Assembly (NCBI GenBank): GCA_029204225.1
Contig: CM055099.1
Location: forward strand, 59,922,164 to 59,986,163
Direction of reading: 5' to 3'
Length of the DNA stretch: 64,000 nt
DNA from: Diphasiastrum complanatum
Taxonomy: Eukaryota > Streptophyta > Lycopodiopsida > Lycopodiales > Lycopodiaceae
Positions 22,691 through 34,876 of this stretch are shown here, piece by piece (the stretch's first letter is position 1; every line of letters starts with the position of its first letter). Both the position numbers and the translations under genes were made by a program. The notes under the pieces are model-generated. The model was not told the origin of the DNA and ran no database searches. It was given only the letters and a program-made list of their open reading frames with translations.

Positions 22691-24732
22691 GTCCCTTTGG
22701 TTTTCCAAAGCTCTTACCACCAACTCTAAATCTCTAGCCATGATTAAAAAAGACTTTACCTTAGTCTTACCCGTAAATATTTTATCACTTGAAACCATAT
22801 TATGAACTTTATATACTTCCTCAACATATCCCAACTTAGGACCGAACTTGGCCTTTCCCCTCATGAATCTAATTTTCTCTCCTTCGCCTTAACTTTCAAG
22901 ACCATTTCTTTTGCAACTTAAACCTTGCCCAAATTTCACATTAGAGGGTAGATTGGTGCCTCTATTTGGAATTTCATGTGCATATCAACTTTCACATTGA
23001 AGATCTTTTTTGAATTTTTAAGTTGCATATTTAAAGCTACTTTCAAGTTATAAATCTAAGAAAATGTATACCTTTTTAACATAATCTTATTATATTAAAA
23101 AATTTCACCTTTTATCAGATTTGACTTTATATACTTACCTTTCAAATAGAAGGGTAACTTTCTTGTTGGCCTTTCAGATGACATCTTGCTAAATATTTGG
23201 AAATGCAAAAAGGTCTTATGACATGCATTGGAGGTTGCAAATGCTAACACTTGAAATTTTGGTCTCTAGACTAACATTGACGTGCATACAATCAGAGTAG
23301 GTCCTACACTAGGCTTGTTGGTCCCATGGGCAAGGGCTACAACGCCAAAAAAGCAAAAAAACTCTTAATATAAAGTGAATGAGCTTTTTAATATTTGATT
23401 TTTTTATCCAACACTAAAAAACATCACATAATAATTTTGTAGTCGCACATATACAATCAGCTACACTTCTCACCAAACATTTGACAATTTATTTTCCTTT
23501 ATTTCTCATAGTAAATTGAAGGAAAATAAGTGAGTTGGCTAGGAGAGACCAACAAATTGGGGTTGGATGCATGCCAATAAGGGTGAGCCTTGTAAGGATT
23601 TAAAAAAAGCAGACATGCCTTGACCTCGACCCTCTTCACCTTGGGAGTGGGTCCATAGTCCCATTGGGGAGTTGCTACTTTCAAGGGCTTGGGCCTTCGG
23701 GTGTGCACCAGGGAGTGTTGCTCTCCAAAAATCTATAGAACCTTGCATGCCATTTGTTTTCAGGTAGCCTAGGTAATAAGGATAAAACTGATTTTAGTTG
23801 TGTGTTATACATATACAGTTCAACCCCAAAGCCAACGACATTTCACCAGATGTTTGTAAAGGCCATGCTGTGTTTGAACTATGGAGAAGTCCATACTTAT
23901 GGACCTCTTGTATCGTTGACCTGATTGAGACAACCATTTTTGTTGGGGCTTACCCATGACCCTATACCATTTCAAGTTATAATCTACAAGTGCCCTTAGC
24001 ACTCCAATGGGTCATAACTATCTACTCTAAGCACTTTGCAAGCCTCCAAAAATTTGTCCTCCCTCTCTAAACGTATCTTTGCCATCAAATAAAAATCAGT
24101 TATCATTTAAAAAATATTTTAGAGCATTGGTTAACTTGCATTAAGTCTTAAATATTTATTGATTCGCTATCCTCGATGGAAGAGTTTTTTGTTGTTGTTG
24201 TATCTCCTCATTTTGTAATTAACATGAGCTGTCCATGTATGCATGGTTTCTCTTATTTTCATTTAAGTAGACGATATTCTATAAATAGTTATCAAGCAAT
24301 GCTTCTTGTGGCATGGGGGCCAAATCTTTGTTGATGCCTACTTAATGTGTAACATAATATTCTTCATAGTGGGGTGAGTTGAGTTGAGTTGTTTAATGTC
24401 CCAAGGTTGCACAAACCACTCAACACTATGTTATTGACGTGTTATGTGTAGGAGTCTCGTGTTCCATATTTACTCTTGGTCAATTAGTTGATGCATAGTT
24501 TATGTGTACAATCCAAAGATGTAATATACATTAATGCGAGTGTTGTGCAAGAGTTCCAACAACAATAACAAAAAAAAAAGTATAACATGCTCAAAAGAAA
24601 TCATACCTAAAAGAATTCAAGTATATACTAAAAGCTTAAAAGGTTGTTTTGTTTTCCAAAGAAAGAAAAGAGATCAAATTAATTGTTAAATGTGGACCTT
24701 TAGAAAGTTTCAAGGCTAAAGTTCAAAAAGGA
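22691..24732. other. intergenic, no supported gene
   Basis: Mostly AT-rich. Overlapping minus-strand frames at 23499..23748 contain an unusual stretch (NSPMGLWTHSQGEEGRGQG) but match nothing I know, and I do not call them genes. Confidence 0.5.
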
Positions 24733-25165
24733 CCTACATTTGACGTCTAGCAAGCTGAAAAAAGAAAATAGAAAACCCGCTTATGAGCACTCTTAGGCAA
24801 TGTTCTATTGGCAAAGTATAGGAATAACATCTATAATTTAAAAAAAAATGGAATCATGAAAAATTTGATAATTTTTTATATAGGTAAGTAAACCCTTCTA
24901 TGAGTAATAGTCCTTACAAAATCAAGCTTCTAATAATGGACGTTTTTTTTGGGGTTAGGGCTAAAGCTTTAAAAAGTCCTACTTAAGGACTTCTAGCAAG
25001 CTCAAAAAATAAATCTCTTACGAGCACTCCTAAGCATGTCCGCAAAGCACAAGAATAAAATTGTTAATTTTATAAAAAAATGGCATCATGAAAAATTTGA
25101 CGATTTTTTATTTAGGTAAGTAAACTCTTTTATGAGTAATAGTCCTCACAAAATCGAGAATTTCT
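24733..25165. repeat. imperfect tandem duplication of about 230 bp upstream of the auxin carrier
   Basis: Two copies begin about 24733 and 24968. Shared blocks include tctagcaagct, cacaagaataa/agtataggaataa, atcatgaaaaatttga and gtaagtaaac..gagtaatagtcc. They diverge noticeably, so the duplication is old. Confidence 0.8.
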
Positions 25166-25279
25166 AAAAATGCAAGTTTTTTTTTAAAAATAACTCGAAA
25201 AAAGTTTCCGAACACTGATCTTAAGGATTTTGGCCTGGAATAAAACCCTTGGCCTTGGCTGGACCTTGCAATTATGAAT

Positions 25280-26274
25280 ACGGACCCCACGTCTGTGTTG
25301 TCCGTAGGTCCGTAGTGCAGGACAAGCCACGCCGATTGGGCTAAGACGGCATGGGCGTGACTGTCCAGTGGGTCAGTCAGTTAGGCCGTCATGGACCATG
25401 GGTCCCATCAATGCCATGCCATGCCTTGCCTTGGGACCAGTGGACCGTGCGCCCGTGTACAGGCAATAGCCGGTTAGCCGGTCTGTTCCCCCCCTCCGCC
25501 TACCCTCATCTTCACCTGTTCTGTCGTCTTCTCTCTCTTCGCTTTGTGCTTTTTTCGCGATCATGCGCAGTGAGCAGCAGCACTGTTTGGATTAGCTTCT
25601 CATAAATCTGTGTTTTCTCTTGCGATCGCGTTTCTGTTCTGGTGTGAGCTCAGAGCTTGCGACTGAGCTGCATTTGGGTGTTGATCTTCGTGTCGGATGA
25701 GAGCTTTTGTCGCAGCTCAGCTGCATTTAGGTGTGAATCTCCGTGTCAGTTGACAGCCTTCGCCTTAGCGCTCAGCTCAGCTGCAGTTGGGTGTTAATCT
25801 GTAAACACTTGACGATCAGCGCTTGCGTAGTTGTTGCGGGGTAGTTCTGTGGCATTTGTGTTGATCTTCTCTTTCGGGTTACACGCTGGCGTGTGTGACA
25901 CTTAGAAGTTTGCGCAATTCTGGGTAGCTGTTGATGAGTTGATAATTGATGACGTTTTTCCTCTTCAAGAGTACGTGCTAACGAGTTTACACGTGAGCGG
26001 TGAATGGTGAATGATCAGTGTCTTCGCTTCATCTCTTCCTGGTACGGCTCGTTTTCTGAATTTCCAGTTTAGCTCAAGGAATCCTTATCGCTTGTCGTTA
26101 GCTGTTTTCTACCTCTCAGCACCGCAGCAGGTCAAGAGTTTGTTTGTTTTCTCCGGCTACTGCGACCCTACTTCTTCATGATGGCAAACATAGCAGCATA
26201 GCATCATCATCCTGCTTCAGTAAAGTTGCGCAAACTCTTGGATCTATCTGGTGTGTAGTTTCTGACTGCTGAAA
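25280..26274 (+). promoter_or_regulatory. GC-richer promoter/5' leader of the auxin carrier gene
   Basis: Composition changes sharply from the AT-rich surroundings. A pyrimidine patch (tctgtcgtcttctctctcttcgc) lies at about 25520..25545. A unit with agctgcatttgggtgttgatct is present three times in diverged form at about 25670, 25717 and 25779. No TATA box is certain and the transcription start cannot be placed. Whether the leader holds an intron is not visible. Confidence 0.5.
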
Positions 26275-29200
26275 ATGGTAGCCCAAAAGCAATCATCTGA
26301 CCAGGAAGCGATTGTGGTTCCATACACGGAAATGGAGCTGGACCGTAAAGAGCAAGATGGCTTTGTAGAATCCTCCTTTCGCGGACAGCTGAAGAGTTTC
26401 TTCTGGCACGGAGGCTCAGTCTATGATGCTTGGTTTAGTGCCGCTTCTAATCAGGTATGAGACATTGGCTCTCTACATTGTGGCATATTGCGCTTATGAT
26501 AAGATGTCTGTCGAGCAAAACGTGCTGCAGTGATCTCGCCTCTCAACTGTATAAATTAGAACAGAACTTTATAGAGGAATGAGCGAAGGTTTTGTAAGAG
26601 ACGTATTTAAGAATCCAAAAGGAGTATGTGGCTGCTTCTTAGAATTTTCCATTTTACGCTTTGAGCTTTAGTTCATGGAGTTCTCATACTATGGATTGAT
26701 TAGAGCTTTCAAAGTTAACTGAAATAGAGCGGAGACCGGCATTTGGTTTCTGTTGCCTTGAATTCGCGCAACAAAAAAGCCCGCCGATGTTCTGGCTGAT
26801 GCAAGGACGTGGTACTAGTTTGTATGGCGAGCAAGAGCTAAAGCAGAAACTAGTTTAAGACTCAGATCCTCTTTATGCTAGGTCCCTTTTTGTAGTGGAA
26901 GATGACAGAATTTTACTTCGAAGGTTTTTTATCTGTTGTCTTATTTAGATCTAACTGACAGTTAGTCAAGTTCTTCCCTTGTAGCCCTACGCTATGAGCT
27001 CTTAAATCAATGAACTACTTCTCTTTGGACATACTCTTACGTGTTCTCTCCAATAAGGCGTGTATGAACATGTAATACTTTCGGGAATAAAATAGCTTAT
27101 GAATGTATTTGTAGTGCAACCATCCATTTTCTTACACTTGTGGTTTCATGAAAAACAGGTTGCTCAGGTGCTGTTGACGCTTCCATACTCTTTCTCCCAA
27201 CTAGGATACACATCTGGTATTATCTTCCAAATATTCTACGGCATCATGGGTTCCTGGACAGCTTATCTTATAAGCTCTCTGTACGTTGAGTACAGAAGCA
27301 GAAGAGAGAGGCAAAACCACAGCTTCAAGAACCATGTCATTCAGGTATGTGGCTTATTATGTCGGGTGCTAATTTCCTCAAATGCGGCATGTGTGGAGTG
27401 AATTTCTTCAAAAGAGTTGGCGTTTTGTTACTATTGACTCACCTGTACTTTTCTATTCTGGATGCTCTCAAAACGATGTCCTGCTAAACGAGATTTTTAG
27501 TTTGGCAGTCTTTCAGAATTCAAATCCTGTACTTCGAAGCTTTACGAGGAGCTTAGCTTTATACTGTTGTTTGAGTGCAGTGGTTTGAGGTGCTGGACGG
27601 ACTTCTTGGACCTTACTGGAAAATTGTTGGACTTGTTTTCAACTGTACTTTTCTTCTCTTTGGCAGTGTCATACAGCTTATAGCTTGTGCGAGGTAGAAG
27701 TTAAAACTTTTCCATTGGTTGCTTTTGTCAAACTGTTGTTCGATGCTACATAAGTTAGAAAGAATGTTCATGTTTTCTATTCACTGGTCTCATGCACATC
27801 TAAATGGTGTTTTTCATTTTTCAGCAACATCTACTACATCAATGATCACCTTGATAAGCGGACCTGGACATATATATTTGGGGGTTGTTGTATGCTGACC
27901 GTTCTTGTACCATCTTTCCACAACTATCGGGTCTGGTCTTTTCTTGGTCTTGGCATGACAACATACACAGCTTGGTATATGACAATCAGTGCCTTAGTGC
28001 ATGGGCAGGTATGTCTATTCTTCAAATATGGTTTCTGAACAGAAGCAATCTCCAGAAGTTGCATCATTGTAGTGGCATTTATCTTATTCGTAACTGTTTT
28101 CCTATGATCAACAGGTTGAAGGTGTAAAACATTCTGCACCTCACCAGATGGTGCTGTACTTCACTGGGGCCACGAACATTCTCTACACGTTTGGAGGTCA
28201 TGCTGTAACTGTGTGAGTGATTCCACACTCTTTTGTAAGGAAAACTTACTTTAGGGTATTGAGTATCTCTTGGGACTTGTTTTGCAGGTCAACTGACCTC
28301 CTTATTTCTAACAGGCTGGTAGTTTCAAAGACTCTAATTTGATCTTTGAAGGTATTTGCTGAATAATTATTCTAACTGGGATGCGTTAATTCGAAGACCT
28401 TTATCTGAATTTACAGCACGTTGACTTTACAGGGAAATTATGCATGCCATGTGGAAGCCCAAGAGGTTTAAGTATGTGTACCTTGTTGCAACCTTGTATG
28501 TTTTCACGTTAACATTACCATCAGCAACTGCTGTATATTGGGCTTTTGGAGATCTTTTGCTGAATAAATCAAATGCTTTTGCATTGCTTCCAAAGAGTGG
28601 TTTCAGAGATCTTGCAGTGGTCCTAATGCTTATCCATCAGGTGAGGCAAAGGCTTTTCACTACAAAGAACAGTGTTGATCACTTTGCCTGAAAAAATGTC
28701 AAATGCATTGCATATAATGTCTGACATAGACTGATCATTTCTTGTTTCGCATGATACAGTTCATTACATTTGGTTTTGCGTGCACTCCGCTATATTTTGT
28801 GTGGGAGAAGCTTTTGAAAATTCACGATGCTGCCAGTTTCCCATTACGAGCTGTAGCAAGGATTCCAGTTGTTCTACCAATTTTTTTCATGGCTATAATC
28901 TTTCCGTTTTTTGGTCCAATAAATTCTGCTGTCGGTGCTCTGCTAGTTACCTTCACAGTTTACATTATTCCAGCAACAGCACATATGATCACATACAGGA
29001 CGGCTTTTGCCCGTGAGGTAAGGAAATGATGAATTGTTTGTTTGCTCACGCAATTTGCTTCTGATAAGTAATTGATTAGGCTTTGCTTTGAACTGCAATG
29101 ATCCTTAGGAAATTAAAGTTTATCAAATATTTACAGCATATTTCTGGCCTTATTGCAGAATGCCATTGAGAAGCCCCCAAGATTTCTTAATGGAAGCTGG

Positions 29201-29368
29201 ACAGCAGTATACATACTGAATGGCTTGATTGTTTTGTGGGTTTTGGTTGTTGGAGTTGGGTTTGGAGGTTGGGCTAGTCTCACCAATTTTGCTCATCAGA
29301 TTAGTACCTTCGGCCTCTTTGCCAAATGTTATCAGTGTCCGCCAAAACCGTCAAGCGTTCATCATTGA
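26275..29368 (+). CDS. AUX1/LAX: auxin influx carrier, AUX1/LAX family, eight exons
   Basis: This is a proton-coupled auxin (IAA) uptake carrier of the plasma membrane, amino acid/auxin permease family. Exons: 26275..26454, 27159..27344, 27581..27693, 27825..28008, 28115..28212, 28433..28640, 28760..29017 and 29159..29368. All introns are GT..AG and phases agree, giving 1437 nt and 478 residues, close to the 485 of Arabidopsis AUX1. The N-terminus is short, acidic and cytosolic-looking (YTEMELDRKEQD). About eleven hydrophobic segments follow. Family stretches include LLTLPYSFSQLGYTSGI, YYINDHLDKRTWTYIFG, FGGHAVTVEIMHAMWKP and, at the end, ISTFGLFAKCYQCPP. Start: first ATG, directly followed by the conserved N-terminus. 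No stop or shift was found, unlike every other gene here. Which paralog it is cannot be told from the window. Confidence 0.97.
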
Positions 29369-29900
29369 TTTCTGTTACTCAATTTACATAGGTATAGAAT
29401 TTTGTCATTGTAGGTTTCCTGATAGCAAAGATGTCACTTTAGACTCCGTATTTTGTAAGGAGATGTCTCAAAAAGTAGTGTTGTTTAGTGGATTCTCAGC
29501 AGACTTTCTACTTCTTAATCAAACTTGTACATATTTGTCCTGAGGTAGGGAAAACAATACTGAGTGGCTGAGATTTTGAAATTTTGCTGTGGTCACTTGA
29601 GTTCATGCGGCAGACCTAGTTTCAATTTTCGTATAGAATGATGCATCTTTATGTGCAATTTGCTGTACTGGAATACGTTTGGTTCTTCACACTTCCATGA
29701 ATGTCTCTAGAGCTGTCAATTGGACTGTTGGTCTATACCTAGAATTTGTTTTTGAGCTGAAGACCTTGAGTACAGGAGATTCAGATGAGTGAAAAGTGTT
29801 AAGCACCTCATCTAATTAGCTGTGAATAAACTTTTTGATTGATAGTTGGTGACGTCGACAGCATTTCTTGTTTTACAATAAAGAGTATTAAGTCATTGTA
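29369..29900 (+). promoter_or_regulatory. 3' untranslated region with polyadenylation signals
   Basis: AATAAA lies at 29825..29830 and 29877..29882, about 460 and 510 bases after the stop. Either may be used; the exact transcript end is not visible. Confidence 0.5.
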
Positions 29901-32900
29901 GTGCCGATTTTCTTCTCAGCAGATGCTCTTAAGCCATACAGCTATGAGATATTTATATAATCCTGCAGGAATTTTGCAAACATGTTGACATTTTATGATG
30001 GTTGTTATGGAAAGAGGCAGATTTTGTTCAGAAGGTTGTTTACCTCTGATTTATGTGCACAGTGCTAGCTAGTACTGGTAAGATGACAAGTCTCCTTGTT
30101 GACACGAAAGTTGAGTTCTATATTTAGTAGGTTCGCTTTCCATATTTGACTCTTTTGGTTGTTGATTGAACTACTTTGAGATTCTCTTTTATTTCAACAA
30201 TATGGAACTAGTCTTTGTATTGAGGAATGGATTCTCTGGTAACCTTTCCACCTGTTAAAATGGATGTGAATTTATAGCTAGGCTGTTAGGCCAAACCATA
30301 ATGAATAATGAAACTGGGTCAAACCCTAATAAAAAATCCTTTCACGATTGTAAAGCATGCTCATAGTTAGCCCCTTTCTAAAGCTGAAGTTTTTTATGGG
30401 CCAAACTTTTTAGTGTTTTATCAGCTGCTATGTCCCAACGGGAACTCCTTTTATGGAGGTGATTTGCTTCAAATTTTTGTTCATGCCAAGGAATGTCACT
30501 TATTGTACTCTTATATTCTTTCCCCTAGAGTATTTGCAGCTTTCATGCAAATGTAGAGAAACAAACAGGTAACCGGGCTGCCGAGCAGGCTTTGTTGTGA
30601 CTGACCACCTTCCAAATCACCGAAAGCAAATGTTTTTGCATGTTATAAGTACCTCAACAAAGTAAAGTGAAATGCCTCCTATTTTTAATTCTTTGCATGA
30701 TATAATGCACCTCAACAAAGGAAAGTAAAACGCCTCCTTTTGGCTCATCTTTTTTGCTCCTTTCAACATAATCGTTTTATTCTTCAAGACTCAAGCCTGG
30801 CTAGGATGTGGTAACCTGCAAAATAAAGAGGAGAAGCCAAAACATTATAATAATCTAGCCAGATTTACCTTCTGACATTTCAACTCCCATTTAGCTGGCC
30901 ACACTAGGATCTTTATGTACAAAATTTGCACTGCAAATACATTTTGAGGACCAGGCTAATATTGGATAACATGGGCTGCTAAATGTTCCCTGTTCCACGT
31001 CAAAGGGATGTTATTCGAGCTTTAGGTATTTCTTGTCACAAATAAGTCTTATAACCGGTAAATCCGATGATGAACTAACTACCAGTTATTCTTTTTTTTC
31101 AAGGGATGGTTACTCTTACTAGAACTAGAACATGTGCAAATTTAGGAGTGGAATTAAAAACTATATCTGCAAAACAAAATGAAAAGTCAAATGAAACAAT
31201 CTATACACTTTTCCACATCACTGCAACTTTTATTGCTCATCATTCTTCTTTTCAAAGGCGTTTAGAAAGTGTACCACCTCAAACTTTTTCAACTTTTTTT
31301 GGAATTGGTAGATATATGGAGAGATACGGGCTGGTCTTAGAAAAGATGTGATTATTTTTTGTTGGACATTGACACCTTCACCACCTATTATCCTCTTAAA
31401 GGATTTTCATCCTTGTTGGGAATGTTAGTCTTAACACGTTACCTTGGAGTTTACAGGGGCGAGCATCAAACTTGTAAAATATTGCAAACACTATTTGGGC
31501 AGTAAAGTGAATTAAGTTACCCTTTTATTGAATGCTGGCTAGTTCTATTTCTGAAACTCAGCACTTTTTCAATCTTGGCACTAATAGCTGGGGTATTTTC
31601 TAAAAACTATATAATAATGGCTTGCTAAAGTGACCTGATTATTTAAGTTATGTTTTATTTTGAAGAATTGTGTGCCAACTGTGCTACAATGTAGATCTCT
31701 AGAATTAAGATCAATAGCTAGTTGGCATTGTGTGGATTATTCTGCGCTACAATGTAGATCTCTAGAATTAAGATCAATAGCTAATGGCATTGTGTGGATT
31801 ATTCTGCTACTGCTTATTCTATTGTCCGAAACATGAAACAATTTTGTCACTTTTCTTCTTGCCCTTGTTTCATGGGCTTTGAGCTTGGCTATTACAAGGC
31901 TTTGTTAGTGAGTCCTCTCATTTCAAGGCTTGGAAGTGGGAGGCTCCTCTTATTTTTAGCACCCTACGCACGCGTCAAGGTGGGCCAGGCAGGGAGGGTT
32001 TTTTTTTTTTTTTTTTTAAACTGCTTGCCTTGGTGCCACGTGTCGGGCACTAGAGCTTATCCCATAAGCAAATCTTTAAGATAAACCAGTACTTATATAT
32101 AACTGAACTCACTTGCTTACTCACATGTGTGCAGGTGGGTGTGAAACTGCCCAGTGCCACTTGCCCGGTTCTCGGTGCCACCTGAGCCTGCCCAGTGCCA
32201 CTCACCTGCTTGCCCGCCCGGCACCACCCACCTGCCTGCCCGGCGCCACCTGGGCCTGCCCGGCACCACTCACCTGGCGTCGGTGCCCCTCTGCCCGGCG
32301 CCACCTGGGCGCTGCTTGCCCCCTGGCGCACCCGCCCTGATGCCTCGGTGCCCGCCTGCGCCTTTTTGGACAGCCCCCGGCTGGCGCACCCTGACGCACC
32401 AGGGTGCTACAATTACGTGGAGCCGAAGTGGGAGAGGTGAAAGATACTTTCCAAGAGGAAGTAAGAGGTGGGCCATGGAAACTTTAGCAACAATCCAATT
32501 GTAAGATTAATGCTTCCCTTCATAAAGTTGAGAACTATCTCAATTATTTGGGAGGGTTTGCATCTCATGACAATTAGAAATTCCACTTTTATGGTTTGTG
32601 GTAGTCAATGCATGATATAGGTGAATCCATGACATTGCTTGGATTCAAAATTTGAGGAGAAAGAAAGCAAGAGTGGATCCAAATTTGGCCCATTTCATCA
32701 CTAAAAGTCATGGATTCAAAATTTGAGGAGAAAGAAAGCAAGAGTGGATCCAAATTTGGCCCATTTCATCACTATTGCCCCATGTGCAGCATCAATGTAG
32801 TGTAGTCAAAATCAAATCTAACATAAATTACTATAAACTATTCTAATTGATGGTGCCATGAAGTTTTTCATAACACCACTTTACAAGTTAGCGGAGTATG

Positions 32901-34675
32901 CATACTATATAAATGTGAAGGAGTGGGCAATTTTTCGATTTACATTTGTCCAAATTTTTTCCTTTTAATGGAAGATAAAAAGAGTTGCTTTGAACTTTCA
33001 ATAGTGTTGGTTTTGAATACCGAGATCATCTTTTCTTTTAATTTTTAGTCAGGTATGTTTTAAATCATTCTCTTCAAATCAAGTACTACTTACAAGGTTG
33101 GATAAGGATTAGCTTTACGATGGATTATGAAGGTGCATAGTGTGATCTTGGTAGAAGTGGACATGTAAAAGCCTTTTTTTTGGCAAAACTTAGCTATGCT
33201 TTATTATCCTAGATATATGTTATGTCTAGGATAATACTTGACATTATACGAGAGACTCCCAGTTTTCAAATATGCAAAGTCTAGTCATGAAGTCTTAGAC
33301 CATCCACTTTTACACGCATAACGTGCATGTTATAGATTAAATGATATGACATCAATTGTCACGTGCATGATTTTGATATCTATCTCTAAATAGTTGTGAG
33401 AAAACCTACACATTGGTAAAATAAGAGTGCTTTAAATAGTTGTGAGAAAACTTACACATTGGTAAAATAAGAGTGCAACGTGAAGCAGGAAAGTGAGGAG
33501 CTTGTGTGGATGCAAGACTCGTGACAAGCCAACATCAAGATTTTTGGAAGGTTGGAGAGCTATGTTGGTGGAACTCATGATGATTCTTGCGTAGATTTAG
33601 TGAAAAATCAAAGTCATCTATGTTAAGTCTAGGGGTTTGGTAAACTTTTGTATGTCCAATCTATGTGTGAGTAGGTGATAGGGCCAATTTTGCTTTAGCC
33701 AAAAGTAAGATATGAGGTAGCTCGAGCTAGTTAGGCTTGCTACATTTTGAGTTGTGATTGGGTTAGTACATCAATCTTGAGTTGTCATGGAATGTTGGGT
33801 CCAATCAAAAGAGAGATATCTAGCAATTTGGTCCAATCAAATTTGAGAACACATCAGTCACTCACCAATCACATCTAGAGGAGGAGAAATAGGGGTCCAA
33901 TGATATTGAAGCTCCCCTCACCTCGAGATCCTATTAGAGGGCTTGTTTAGTTCATTATGTGCTTGAGTTTTTGAGAGTAATTGAGATTTCTACTTTTTTG
34001 AGTCATTGGATTCTCTCTCTACCTGAGGCTTCATAGTTGGATTCTCTCTTACTTGAGACAAGAACTTTTCATCCTTAGTTTTTTCAAGTACTACTCTCCA
34101 CACGTGTGTATGTACTTGCATGATTTTATGCATGTAGTAATGGATTTAGCCATGGTGTAGAAATGAATTTGTATGTGACAAAGGTGTACGTTGGCATGAT
34201 ATGATACCATTTTGGACAAGCTTTAGCCATATGTATGACACTTGATTATCCATGTGTTTGCATGAATATGTGTGCTTGCATGTAAACTTTGTTAAGAGTT
34301 TCGAATAGGGTCAAAGTTTTGTTAATCATGTATATGCTACATAAAGCAAATTAGTCATCTGAATGCTCAATGACTTTTTAAAAAAGTCTAGTAGCTGAGT
34401 TTTCGGTGAGGGTTCTAAGTATAGTTTTATGGTGGCACTAAGATTACTTCCTCCAGTCAACATTGTAGGTTTGTGCTTGTAAGTGCCTAATTGGATGTCA
34501 GCCTAGTTAGATGGGATGATCATAGTCTCATGGTGGCAGTGAGATTTTTTTAGGTCGACCCATGTCACTCCTGTGGTCAACTTGTGTGCAAGTTGAACAA
34601 AAAACACAATCAGTTTCTATGAGCGTGGCAAACTCTTGGTGAGCATTGTTTTTGATTGATACTTTGTGTTGCCAA
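29901..34675. other. non-coding stretch with several local tandem duplications
   Basis: No gene is supported; the 81-codon frame at 31106..31351 has no known motif. Visible tandem duplications: a 63-bp unit at 31683..31806, a 71-bp unit at 32641..32774 and a 46-bp unit at 33388..33479. A GC-rich island lies at 32115..32410 (separate entry). Confidence 0.55.
32115..32410. repeat. GC-rich minisatellite-like island, core TGCCCGGCGCCACC
   Basis: Variants of tgcccggcgccacctgg occur about eight times with varying spacers (cacctgcctgcc, cactcacctg). Composition is far from the AT-rich flanks. Open frames on both strands are by-products of the repeat. Confidence 0.75.
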
Positions 34676-34876
34676 ATTAGGTGCTTTGATGAGAAGCATA
34701 GAAATCATGACGCAAAATCTGTCAAATGTGTGTTTGTTGGATATTTTGTAAGGTAAAGACATTATTACTTGATCTTAGAACCAAGCAAACTTACCATAGT
34801 TTAGATGTGACATTTGATGAGGAGTGCACTTAATATGAGGAGTGCACTTAATACGAGGAGTTCACTTAATATGTTA
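34676..34876 (+). pseudogene. Ty1/copia integrase C-terminal scrap
   Basis: FDEKHRNHDAKSVKCVFVGYF corresponds to the region after the copia integrase core (usual form: R..K..DPRS..CIFVGY). After a stop and a one-base shift it continues as YHSLDVTFDEE, matching the usual 'SRDVVFDE'. An 18-bp unit (atgaggagtgcacttaat) is tandemly triplicated at 34817..34870, partly within the fragment. Nothing else of the element is recognisable next to it. Confidence 0.65.

Noticed and set aside
23499..23748. Possible small gene on the minus strand with two overlapping frames
   Set aside because: The two frames overlap each other, match nothing known and lack a supported start; no splice context was found.
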